Below are positions 19,950-27,895 of a stretch of 64,000 bases of DNA, one piece after another; the first letter of the stretch is position 1; each line of letters opens with the position of its first letter. A program made the position numbers and the translations under genes. The stretch spans positions 233,050 to 297,049 of the forward strand of contig NZ_CM001974.1 of assembly GCF_000406105.1 (NCBI RefSeq), given 5' to 3'. Source of the stretch: Dickeya chrysanthemi NCPPB 402. GTDB lineage: Bacteria; Pseudomonadota; Gammaproteobacteria; Enterobacterales; Enterobacteriaceae. The notes beneath the pieces were generated by a model. The model was not told the origin of the DNA. It made no database searches and saw nothing but the letters and a program-made list of their open reading frames with translations.

Positions 19950-21593
19950 ATGGCGAACAACGGTTTGCGGCGAGAAACGGATGTAGTGATTATCGGCGGT
20001 GGCGCCACGGGGGCGGGAACGGCCCGCGACTGCGCGTTGCGCGGGTTGCGTTGCCTGTTGCTGGAACGGCACGACATCGCCACCGGCGCTACCGGCCGTA
20101 ATCATGGACTGCTGCACAGCGGGGCGCGTTATGCGGTCACCGATGCGGAATCCGCCCGCGAATGTATAGAGGAAAACCAGATTCTGCGGCGCATCGCCCG
20201 CCATTGTATCGAGCCGACCGATGGCCTGTTCCTGACGTTGCCGCAGGATGACCTCGATTATCAAACCCGCTTTATCGCCGCCTGTCAGCGGGCGGGGATC
20301 CGGGCGCAGGCTATCGAACCACAAGAGGCGCTGCGGCTGGAACCGGCGGCTAATCCGGCGTTGATCGGCGCCGTGCGTGTGCCGGACGGCACGGTCGATC
20401 CCTTCCGGCTGACCGCCGCCAATATGATCGATGCCTGCGAGCATGGTGCGGAAGTACTGACTTACCACGAAGTCATCGGATTGATCCGTCAGGGCGATCG
20501 TGTCGTCGGTGTGCGCGTTTTCGACCACAAACGCCAGGTAGCCAACGAAATTTATGCGCAAGTGGTGGTGAATGCGGGCGGCATCTGGGGGCAGCGCATC
20601 GCCGAGTACGCGGACCTGAATGTCCGCATGTTTCCGGCCAAAGGCGCATTGCTGATTTTGGGCCACCGCATCAATAACCGGGTGATTAACCGCTGCCGGC
20701 CACCGGCTGACGCCGACATTCTGGTGCCGGGCGATACCATTTCGCTGATCGGCACCACCTCAACCCGTATCGATTACGACCAGATAGACAACATGACGGT
20801 AACGCCGGCGGAAGTGGACACGCTGATCCGTGAAGGCAGCCTGCTGGCGCCGCAACTGGCGCAGACCCGCATTCTGCGCGCTTACGCCGGGGTGCGGCCG
20901 CTGGTGGCGAACGATAACGACCCGTCCGGGCGCAGCGTCAGCCGCGGCATTGTGCTGCTGGACCACGCCAGCCGCGACGGTCTGGAAGGTTTCGTCACCA
21001 TCACCGGTGGCAAGCTGATGACTTACCGGCTGATGGCGGAATGGGTAACGAACAAAGTGTGCGAAAAACTCGGCCACCGGGTTGCATGTACCACGGCATC
21101 GCGACCGTTACCGGGGTCGGAAGTCTCGGATCCGGATACGCCGCAGGCCGCCTCGCCGCTATCGGCGCCGCTGCGTGGTTCCGCCATTTACCGCCACGGG
21201 CAGCGTGCCGTACCGCTGGTATCCGGCCAGCGGGTGGACAGCAGTCTGGTGTGTGAATGCGAAGCGGTGACGGCCGGTGAAGTGCGTTACGCGGTGGAGT
21301 CGTTGCAGGTTAATAACCTGACTGACCTGCGCCGGCGCACCCGCGTCGGCATGGGGACCTGTCAGGGGGAACTGTGTGCCTGCCGTGCGGCCGGTCTGTT
21401 GTGCCGGCTCGGGCAATCCACGCCGCAACAGGCGGTATCGCAACTGAGCCGGTTCCTTAACGAACGCTGGAAAGGTATGCGCCCCATCGCCTGGGGGAAC
21501 ACTTTGCGGGAAAGCGAATTTACCAGTTGGATTTATCAGGGCTTGTGCGGACTGACCGAACGCCCGGAACAGGAGGGCGGCGATGCGTTATGA
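19950..21593 (+). CDS. glpA: Anaerobic glycerol-3-phosphate dehydrogenase subunit A
   Basis: GlpA is the FAD-containing catalytic subunit of the membrane-bound GlpABC complex, which oxidises glycerol-3-phosphate to dihydroxyacetone phosphate and passes electrons to menaquinone. The 547-residue product has the dinucleotide-binding motif VVIIGGGATGAGTARD at the N-terminus, the DAO-type core, and a C-terminal BFD-like cysteine cluster (CECEA...GTCQGELCACR). The ATG follows GAGG. The 3' end overlaps glpB by 11 bp, so subunit synthesis is probably coupled. Confidence 0.97.
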   Translation: MANNGLRRETDVVIIGGGATGAGTARDCALRGLRCLLLERHDIATGATGRNHGLLHSGARYAVTDAESARECIEENQILRRIARHCIEPTDGLFLTLPQDDLDYQTRFIAACQRAGIRAQAIEPQEALRLEPAANPALIGAVRVPDGTVDPFRLTAANMIDACEHGAEVLTYHEVIGLIRQGDRVVGVRVFDHKRQVANEIYAQVVVNAGGIWGQRIAEYADLNVRMFPAKGALLILGHRINNRVINRCRPPADADILVPGDTISLIGTTSTRIDYDQIDNMTVTPAEVDTLIREGSLLAPQLAQTRILRAYAGVRPLVANDNDPSGRSVSRGIVLLDHASRDGLEGFVTITGGKLMTYRLMAEWVTNKVCEKLGHRVACTTASRPLPGSEVSDPDTPQAASPLSAPLRGSAIYRHGQRAVPLVSGQRVDSSLVCECEAVTAGEVRYAVESLQVNNLTDLRRRTRVGMGTCQGELCACRAAGLLCRLGQSTPQQAVSQLSRFLNERWKGMRPIAWGNTLRESEFTSWIYQGLCGLTERPEQEGGDAL

Positions 21594-22833
21594 CGTGGTG
21601 ATTATTGGCGGTGGGCTGGCGGGGTTAGTCTGCGGCATTCGCCTGCAAGAACAAGGCAAACGTTGCGCCGTAGTGAGCAGTGGACAAAGCGCGTTGACCT
21701 TTGCGTCCGGCGCGCTGGACCTGCTGGCGGCACTGCCGGACGGCACTGCGGTCGAGCAGCCGTTGACCGCACTGGACGAACTGGCCGCGCAGGCGCCGCA
21801 TCACCCTTACACTCTGATCGGTAAGGCGCGAGTCAGCCAATTGGCGGCGGACGCTGAAGCCCTGCTGGCGCGTTGCGGGCTATGGTTGCGGGGGGAGAGC
21901 AGCGGTAATCATCAACGCCTTACTCCACTGGGCAAGTGGCATTCGTGTTGGTTGAGCCCATCGGACAGCGTGACGCGCGGTCTGGCAGGCTCGCCGGCGT
22001 GGCGGCAGCCGTTGGTCGCCGGTATTGAAGGGTTTATGGATTTTCAGTCCCGGCTGGTCGCCGGAGAATTACAGGCGCAGGGGATCGCGGCGCGCGCCGA
22101 CGATTTGCGCTTACCGCTGCTGGATGCCCTGCGGCAAAACGCCAGCGAGTTTCGCTCATTGGCGATTGCCCGGCTGTTGGATACCCCGGCGGGAATCGCG
22201 GCGTTGGCGGAAGAACTGCTGATGCGGGCAAGCGGTAATGATGCCGTGATACTGCCCGCCTGCATCGGTCTGGAGGCGCAAGCGCAACTGAATACGGCGC
22301 TGGGTAAACCGGTGGGGCTGCTGGCGACGTTGCCGCCATCATTGCCGGGTATGCGGTTGCATCAGGCGCTGCTGGGGCGTTTTCGTCAGACCGGCGGGAC
22401 ACTGATGCCGGGAGACAAAGTCTTGTCGGCACAATCGCATGAAGCGGGCGTGGCGTTGTATACCCGTAGTCACGGCGAGGTGCCGTTGCGGGCCGAACAT
22501 GTGGTATTGGCGAGCGGCAGCTTTTTCAGTAACGGTCTGGTGGCCGAACGCGATCGGGTGGTGGAACCGGTGTTTGGGCTGGACGTCGATTTTCTGCCGG
22601 TTCATGAGGACTGGAGCCAACCCAACCTGTTTGCTGCCCAGCCGTACCTGCAATTCGGGGTAGTAGCGGATGCGCAGTTGCACCCGGCTATCGGCGGTCA
22701 TACCCAGTCCCGGTTGTATGCCATCGGTTCGGTATTGCGGGGATATGACCCGTTACGACAGGGATGCGGTGGTGGGGTTTCACTGCTGACCGCGTTATAC
22801 GCCGCCGAGATGATGATAAGGGAGAACCCATGA
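21583..22833 (+). CDS. glpB: Anaerobic glycerol-3-phosphate dehydrogenase subunit B
   Basis: A 416-residue flavoprotein subunit of the GlpABC complex. It begins with the FAD-binding motif MRYDVVIIGGGLAGLVCGIRLQEQG and ends with a second FAD-binding stretch (GCGGGVSLLTALYAAEM). It overlaps glpA by 11 bp and shares an ATGA with glpC, which shows a tightly coupled three-gene operon. Length is close to E. coli GlpB (419). Confidence 0.96.
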   Translation: MRYDVVIIGGGLAGLVCGIRLQEQGKRCAVVSSGQSALTFASGALDLLAALPDGTAVEQPLTALDELAAQAPHHPYTLIGKARVSQLAADAEALLARCGLWLRGESSGNHQRLTPLGKWHSCWLSPSDSVTRGLAGSPAWRQPLVAGIEGFMDFQSRLVAGELQAQGIAARADDLRLPLLDALRQNASEFRSLAIARLLDTPAGIAALAEELLMRASGNDAVILPACIGLEAQAQLNTALGKPVGLLATLPPSLPGMRLHQALLGRFRQTGGTLMPGDKVLSAQSHEAGVALYTRSHGEVPLRAEHVVLASGSFFSNGLVAERDRVVEPVFGLDVDFLPVHEDWSQPNLFAAQPYLQFGVVADAQLHPAIGGHTQSRLYAIGSVLRGYDPLRQGCGGGVSLLTALYAAEMMIRENP

Positions 22834-24032
22834 TGAGCCGGGCTGACACCAGTTTCGAGAATTGCATCAAGTGTACCGTCTGCACCACCGCTTGCCCGGT
22901 TGCGCGCGTCAACCCGCTCTATCCGGGGCCGAAACAGGCGGGGCCGGATGGCGAACGGCTACGGCGCAAAGACCCGTCGCTATTTGATGAAGCGCTGAAG
23001 TATTGCACCAACTGCAAGCGCTGCGAGGTGGCGTGCCCATCGGATGTCAAAATCGGCGATATCATCCAGCGCGCCAAAGCCAGCCATAGCCAGCACCGCC
23101 CGACGCTGCGCGATGCCATCCTCAGCCACACGGATCTGATGGGGTCGGTCGCTACGCCGTTCGCGCCACTGGTCAACAGCCTCACCGGGCTGAAACCGAT
23201 GCGTCAGTTGTTGGACAAGGCGTTGAAAATCGATCACCGCCGCCAACTGCCGCGTTATTCCCACGGCACCTTCCGCAATTGGTATCGCCAACAGGCGGCG
23301 CACCAGTTGCAGTTTGAAGAACAGGTGGCCTATTTCCACGGTTGTTACGTCAACTACAACCACCCACAGTTGGGGCGTGACCTGATCCGCGTGTTTAACG
23401 CCATGGGGGTTGGGGTACAGTTGCTGACTAAAGAGAAGTGTTGCGGCGTGGCGTTGATCGCCAACCGGTTTCTCGATAAGGCGCGCAAACAGGCTCGTTT
23501 CAATCTGGCTTCGCTGGATGATGCCATCAACAGCCGCGGCTTGCCGGTAATCGCCACCTCATCCAGTTGCACCTTCACGCTGCGCGATGAATATCCCCAT
23601 TTGCTGGGGCTGGACAATCACCACGTGCGCGACGGCATTGAACTGGCGACTCGTCACCTTTATCGCTTGTTGGATCAAGGCCGGACATTGCCGTTGCAAC
23701 CCTTGCCGCTGCGGGTGGTGTATCACACCCCTTGCCATTTGGAACGCATGGGGTGGACGGCGTATACCCTGGAACTGCTGCGGCGTATTCCGGGGCTGGA
23801 ATTGCAGGTATTGGATTCCCAATGCTGTGGTATCGCCGGCACCTACGGTTTCAAGAAGGAAAACTACGATACCGCGCAAGGGATTGGCGCCCCTTTGTTC
23901 CGGCAGATAGAGGCGAGCGGTGCTGATCTGGTGATCACGGATTGTGAAACCTGCAAATGGCAAATTGAAATGTCTACCAGCAAAACCTGCGAACACCCTC
24001 TCAGCTTACTGGCTAAAGCATTGCCAGCGTAA
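22830..24032 (+). CDS. glpC: Anaerobic glycerol-3-phosphate dehydrogenase subunit C
   Basis: The 400-residue membrane-anchoring iron-sulfur subunit of GlpABC. Two ferredoxin-type clusters are visible: CIKCTVCTTACPVARVNP near residue 12 and CTNCKRCEVACPSDV near residue 65. Two CCG domains follow (EKCCGVAL and DSQCCGIAGTYGFKKENY). ATG 22830 overlaps the glpB stop, with GGAG five bases upstream; ATG 22833 is equally possible. A strong terminator follows. Confidence 0.96.
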   Translation: MMSRADTSFENCIKCTVCTTACPVARVNPLYPGPKQAGPDGERLRRKDPSLFDEALKYCTNCKRCEVACPSDVKIGDIIQRAKASHSQHRPTLRDAILSHTDLMGSVATPFAPLVNSLTGLKPMRQLLDKALKIDHRRQLPRYSHGTFRNWYRQQAAHQLQFEEQVAYFHGCYVNYNHPQLGRDLIRVFNAMGVGVQLLTKEKCCGVALIANRFLDKARKQARFNLASLDDAINSRGLPVIATSSSCTFTLRDEYPHLLGLDNHHVRDGIELATRHLYRLLDQGRTLPLQPLPLRVVYHTPCHLERMGWTAYTLELLRRIPGLELQVLDSQCCGIAGTYGFKKENYDTAQGIGAPLFRQIEASGADLVITDCETCKWQIEMSTSKTCEHPLSLLAKALPA

Positions 24033-24050
24033 CGGACTGTAGTGGATTGC

Positions 24051-24089
24051 CGCCCTCTCTGTTTTTTCTGCGAGAGGGCGCTCTTTTTC
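24051..24089 (+). terminator. glpABC terminator
   Basis: CGCCCTCTC (24051-24059) pairs with GAGAGGGCG (24072-24080) and is followed by CTCTTTTTC. It is placed 18 bp after the glpC stop. Confidence 0.85.
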
Positions 24090-24106
24090 ATTTCCCTTTC
24101 ATTCTG

Positions 24107-24127
24107 AATGGTTAAATGTTAACCATT
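24107..24127. other. Perfect 9-bp inverted repeat, possible operator
   Basis: AATGGTTAA and TTAACCATT flank ATG in the gap between the glpC terminator and the ryhB promoter. There is no T-tract, so it is not a terminator. No known binding protein is recognised. Confidence 0.4.
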
Positions 24128-24232
24128 TGATTCTGAAAAAGTAATCTCTCACGTCTATGGCGAAACGGCCTGAACGTCAGGCAGAGCGGCCTTCTCAGGT
24201 ATGATTTTTCTTTGAATTGAACAAAAAAACGC

Positions 24233-24262
24233 TTTACAGATGCAAATGATAATGATTATTAT
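24233..24262 (+). promoter_or_regulatory. ryhB promoter
   Basis: TTTACA (24233-24238) and TATTAT (24257-24262) are separated by 18 bp. The -10 element lies inside the Fur box, so Fur-Fe2+ binding would block it. The predicted transcript start is about 24269. Confidence 0.65.
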
Positions 24263-24266
24263 TGCC
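24248..24266 (+). promoter_or_regulatory. Fur box controlling ryhB
   Basis: GATAATGATTATTATTGCC matches 15 of 19 positions of the Fur consensus (GATAATGAT-A-ATCATTATC) and covers the ryhB -10 region. This is the arrangement known for E. coli ryhB. Confidence 0.8.
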
Positions 24267-24268
24267 AT

Positions 24269-24389
24269 GCGTTCCGGGAAAGCCTAATGAATCCATCCTT
24301 GTGACTCATCGCGGTTTTGCTGTGAAGGCACGACATTGCTCACATTGCTTCCAGTATTACTTAGCCAGCTCGGGTGCTGGCTTTTTTTT
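24269..24389 (+). ncRNA. ryhB: RyhB iron-responsive small RNA
   Basis: The conserved RyhB core is present at 24324-24360 (GCACGACATTGCTCACATTG, then CTTCCAGTATTAC), followed by the terminator stem AGCCAGC/GCTGGCT and eight T residues. RyhB pairs with mRNAs of iron-using proteins through Hfq when Fur is inactive. In E. coli ryhB lies beside yhhX-yhhW; here it lies just upstream of yhhW, which supports orthology. The predicted transcript is about 121 nt, against 90 in E. coli. The extra length lies in the 5' part, which shows little similarity. The 5' end is predicted from promoter spacing only. Confidence 0.88.
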
Positions 24390-24583
24390 GTCTCGATTTT
24401 TTAGGAAACTAGATTCCTTTTTTCCTTGTTTGCGTGCCATCCCTGGCCGCCACCCTATGGGCCGTCGCGATGCGACGTCAAAAATTTCTCCCAGAAATTT
24501 TTTGAATAGAGCGGTGAGTTTTTTCAGCTTTTTTCTTCTCTGGTGGGGCAGCTAGACTGAAAAAAACATTCGAGGAGCGCAAC

Positions 24584-25282
24584 ATGATTTATTTACGCAA
24601 AGCACAAGACCGCGGCCATGCTAATCACGGCTGGCTGGATAGCTGGCACACATTTTCGTTTGCCGATTACTATGATCCCGATTTTATGGGCTTCTCCGCA
24701 CTGCGGGTGATCAATGAAGATCGTATTGAGGGCGGGCAGGGTTTTGGCACCCATCCGCACCGGGATATGGAAATTCTCACCTATGTATTGGAAGGTACGG
24801 TAGAACATCAGGACAGCATGGGCAACAAAGAGCAGATCCCGGCGGGCGAGTTCCAGATCATGAGCGCCGGTACTGGGATCCGCCACTCGGAGTACAACGC
24901 CAGCCAGGACAAACTGCTGCATTTATATCAGATCTGGGTGATCCCGGAAAAAACCGGTCTGACGCCGCGCTACGAGCAGCGCCGCTTCGACGCACCGCAG
25001 GGCCGCCAGTTGGTGTTGTCGCCGGATGCGCGCGACGGGTCGCTGAAAGTGTTCCAGGACATGACGCTGTGGCGCTGGGCGCTGAAATCGCAGGAAGAAT
25101 CGGCCTACCAGACCGAGCAGGGCCGTCATCTGTGGATTCAGGTGGTGCGCGGCACCATTGAAGTCAACGGCCAGCAAGCGACGACCAGCGATGCGCTGGC
25201 GATTTGGGACGAGGCGTCTATCACCGTACGTGCCGGTGAAGACAGCGAAATCCTGCTGTTTGATTTACCGCCGGTCAAATGA
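24584..25282 (+). CDS. yhhW: Pirin-family quercetin 2,3-dioxygenase YhhW
   Basis: A 232-residue bicupin of the pirin family. The metal-binding residues of the N-terminal cupin are visible as HPHRDMEI (H57, H59) and GIRHSEYN (H101, E103 by my count). E. coli YhhW degrades quercetin in vitro; the physiological substrate is unknown. The ATG follows CGAGGAG. It sits downstream of ryhB and, in E. coli, directly beside gntR; here a 4.9-kb accessory block separates the two. Confidence 0.94.
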   Translation: MIYLRKAQDRGHANHGWLDSWHTFSFADYYDPDFMGFSALRVINEDRIEGGQGFGTHPHRDMEILTYVLEGTVEHQDSMGNKEQIPAGEFQIMSAGTGIRHSEYNASQDKLLHLYQIWVIPEKTGLTPRYEQRRFDAPQGRQLVLSPDARDGSLKVFQDMTLWRWALKSQEESAYQTEQGRHLWIQVVRGTIEVNGQQATTSDALAIWDEASITVRAGEDSEILLFDLPPVK

Positions 25283-25340
25283 CGTACGACGCGCCCAAAT
25301 CAAGTCGTTGGATAGCGTTTAGGTTCTAATGGGCAGAAGA

Positions 25341-25364
25341 AAGGCAGGCTAATGAGCCTGCCTT
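25341..25364. terminator. Bidirectional terminator after yhhW
   Basis: A perfect 10-bp stem, AAGGCAGGCT and AGCCTGCCTT, has a four-base loop. On the minus strand it is followed by TTTCTTCT. It serves convergent yhhW and the 492-residue protein gene. Confidence 0.75.
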
Positions 25365-25439
25365 ACTGGTTTACATGATGTGCTTCGCTGCCTGTTAGCG
25401 ACCTTCTCTTCTCCCGGTCGGCAGGCGCAACATCAGTTA

Positions 25440-26918
25440 TCAGGACTTGACGCTACGTACCAGTGTTTGCTTACAAATATGCCCGAAAGTCACGTATTTA
25501 ACGTTGTTTCCTCCTACGCCAATACCTTCTTGAACCGGGACTTCAAGACGCCATGCGCCGAAATCAAAGGTTGTGCTCCATGTGTTGAGATAACCCCGAT
25601 CATAATTATTGAACTCTGTAGTCCAGTCGGCGTGACAGGTATCTAATGTTATCGTCCCTGACGCGTTTCCGCTCGCATCGGTAGTTATAATGTGCGCAGT
25701 ATTTGCATTAAACTCCAAAACATCGTTATCCACTCGTTGGTCGAGATAGAGAACCGCGTTAACATTCGGAATCCCTGCTCCAGTCGAGTCGGCAAGGCGA
25801 ACATTCCAGGTGACCGTACGATAGGCTTGAGTGGTCATAGAACCATAGGGCGTCGGTGCTGAATAGGGGATATTCAGAACAGAGCTCTCACCCTTCACGG
25901 AATTGGTAAATGAAGCAATCTTTGAACCGAAAGACAACTGATAGTATTGCGTTGGCGTCGGTAATTTTGCTGGATTAGGCGACACTCTTACCAGAATGGT
26001 TGTATTCGGTTGTGAAGGGGTGATCGTATTCTGCTGACCAGTATTGCTTGTGACCCAGGTATTACCATCATCAGTCGAGTAGGCAATCAGCCAATAGTTA
26101 TTGGCTGCATTGTCAGCGCCGGCGAGTTGAAGCAGAACCTGTTGGCCGCTGATTGCGGTAAATGTGTAGTAATCGACATCGACATCACTGTCAGAGTTAC
26201 CCTTGATTTGATACAAACCGTCAGGTACGACAGTCGCAAGCGATGGCGCATCATTGAGCTCATAACTATCGATATTCGTATTAACAATCGCGCCAAAGTT
26301 AAGCTCGGAGCCATCAGCTGTATTGGCTTCTATATACCAATAGTAGTGTCCAGGTTTGGTTAAGTTCAGTGTGGCCTCATCACTATTCTCTGGATTGTCA
26401 GAATAATAAATTGGCGTCAGATTGTTTTTGCCATCATCACTAAACAGCGTCAGAGACACGTTGGTTCCCGAACTCATACCGGTGACGAACGTTGTTGTTT
26501 TAGAGGGCTGCGTTATTTCAAAATGGTAGCAGGCGCTTCCTCCATTTTGCAGACCACTTAGCGTATAAATTGAATTCACTGCAAGGGTTGGACACAGTGG
26601 GGTGAATGTGCTGTCACTGGTCGCAGCCTGACTGCTTGATAAGGACTTTAGCGATTTGTTTTTTGCCGCGGCCTTTGGCGCAGAGACATCGGGGGTAATA
26701 ACAATGACCCCGTCTTTTTCGTTTTTAGTAAATTGATACTTATCCGATGCTTTCTGCTGTATTTTATCCGGGGCCTTGAATAAGGATACCACACCTTTAT
26801 TGGGTAGTTTGTTTGTATCCTTTACTTCGACAGGGACGGTGGTCTCTGCCATCGCCGAGCCGAGACTGAATGTTAGTCCAGCCGTTATAAAAAATAAGCC
26901 AGTACGATAGAGTTTCAT
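25440..26918 (-). CDS. Exported protein with PPC-like domains, unknown function
   Basis: I do not recognise this 492-residue protein as a named family. It has a clear Sec signal peptide (cleavage near AMA|E25), a Lys/Ser/Ala-rich linker at about 50-105, then two beta-rich segments. Residues 108-212 and 215-335 resemble bacterial pre-peptidase C-terminal (PPC) domains, with DSYELNDAPSLATVVPDGLY and DVDYYTFTAISGQQVLLQLAG. A C-terminal Ig-like segment spans about 365-480. Four cysteines (109, 130, 428, 482) suggest two disulfides. No protease or other catalytic motif is visible. It stands alone between yhhW and an A+T-rich gap, in a block absent from the E. coli locus. Confidence 0.8.
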   Translation of the reverse strand: MKLYRTGLFFITAGLTFSLGSAMAETTVPVEVKDTNKLPNKGVVSLFKAPDKIQQKASDKYQFTKNEKDGVIVITPDVSAPKAAAKNKSLKSLSSSQAATSDSTFTPLCPTLAVNSIYTLSGLQNGGSACYHFEITQPSKTTTFVTGMSSGTNVSLTLFSDDGKNNLTPIYYSDNPENSDEATLNLTKPGHYYWYIEANTADGSELNFGAIVNTNIDSYELNDAPSLATVVPDGLYQIKGNSDSDVDVDYYTFTAISGQQVLLQLAGADNAANNYWLIAYSTDDGNTWVTSNTGQQNTITPSQPNTTILVRVSPNPAKLPTPTQYYQLSFGSKIASFTNSVKGESSVLNIPYSAPTPYGSMTTQAYRTVTWNVRLADSTGAGIPNVNAVLYLDQRVDNDVLEFNANTAHIITTDASGNASGTITLDTCHADWTTEFNNYDRGYLNTWSTTFDFGAWRLEVPVQEGIGVGGNNVKYVTFGHICKQTLVRSVKS

Positions 26919-27237
26919 TTCTATAATTCCTTTTTCATAAATGACAGAAATATAATCAAACGAAAGATTGTGCAGTGCACATAAACTTCAATTTTGTGAA
27001 TGACGGACGACGCAGGCATTATCGTGGAAATAATATTTTTACCAATATTATGTCGCGTCAACAATGCCTGGTTTTTCACGTAATAATATTTCCATATGCT
27101 CTTTTTAGCGCGTTGAGATAACTAAAAAATTCCTGAAGACGGAACGGATTGAACATGAGTAGTATCAGGAAGAAAGACGGTGAAGCATCACAATAGCGCT
27201 TGCATCATTTTGCTGAGAGATGCTTCAAGTGCATGTT

Positions 27238-27364
27238 TATACCCTTCATACTTCAAGTTGCAGGTGCGTTGGCTGCCCTCGCTCACCCCAGTCACTTACT
27301 TGTGTAAGCTCCTGGGGATTCGCTCGATTGCCGCCTTCCTGCAACTCGAATTATTTTGGGTATA
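27238..27364 (+). repeat. ERIC element 1 (127 bp)
   Basis: A full-length enterobacterial repetitive intergenic consensus element, bounded by TATACCC and GGGTATA. It carries the diagnostic centre CTCACCCCAGTCACTTACTT and GTAAGCTCCTGGGGATTCGC, the targets of the classical ERIC primers. It has no coding capacity and folds as a long imperfect hairpin. Confidence 0.95.
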
Positions 27365-27769
27365 TACTGAATGCATACAGCTATGCATCGATTCCTTTCC
27401 ATCTTTTTCCTTTCTCTATATCGCTAGAGCGAGCATTCTCATTACGTTACTTTTTTTGTAAATAAAAGTAAAGCGTTAGAGATGAATGTTTCTATAAAAC
27501 TGACTTCGCGCTCTGTTTTTTATTACGAAGTTGTCCTGAAAGTGAGATTTAATTGAGTATTTGGCTGCTAAAGTGTGTCTTTGCTCCGGAGGATTTATGC
27601 TGTGATACCCGAAATGCTGGAATAAAGTATGCTTTTTGGGGGAGAAGGGAAAATAAGGTTATAGCTAAATTTTTATCCGGCTATTATTTTTAAATCTAAT
27701 TTGATAATCTCAATAAATAATGTTTTTTATTATTTTTATATTCATGATATCCAATTGTTATATATATCT

Positions 27770-27798
27770 TGCTAACCATTTGTTTAGTACAATCGGCG
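27770..27798 (+). repeat. Left copy of 29-bp direct repeat bracketing the SUMF1 cassette
   Basis: TGCTAACCATTTGTTTAG followed by TACAATCGGCG. The copy at 30179-30207 matches at 27 of 29 positions, in the same orientation. Confidence 0.8.
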
Positions 27799-27846
27799 CA
27801 GTGCCGTTCTGACGTCGGAAGTGATTCAGAAAAGCATACGCTGCGA

Positions 27847-27895
27847 TGACATTGCGGGAGACGCCGCACTTACGGCGCTTCCCGCTGTGATGTCA
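27847..27895 (-). terminator. Hairpin at the end of the three-gene exported cassette
   Basis: Nested stems pair TGACAT with ATGTCA, GCGGGA with TCCCGC and CGCCG with CGGCG. It overlaps the stop of the SUMF1-fold gene. On the minus strand it is followed downstream by CTTTTCTG, so termination is plausible but weak. Confidence 0.5.

Larger units (their letters stand above)
26919..27892. other. A+T-rich intergenic region of 974 bp
   Basis: No convincing coding region is visible. It holds the 5' region of the 492-residue protein gene, interleaved inverted repeats at 27013-27093, an ERIC element at 27238-27364, a very A+T-rich stretch at 27640-27770, the left copy of a 29-bp direct repeat (27770-27798), and a hairpin that ends the cassette on the right (27847-27895). 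Open frames across the ERIC at 27180-27465 are repeat translation and not genes. Confidence 0.7.

Noticed and set aside
24262..24555. A 97-codon gene before yhhW
   Set aside because: It spans the RyhB RNA and its terminator T-tract; the protein has no sensible composition.
27180..27465. Small protein-coding genes of 80-95 codons
   Set aside because: The frames run through an ERIC element and have no ribosome site or family similarity.
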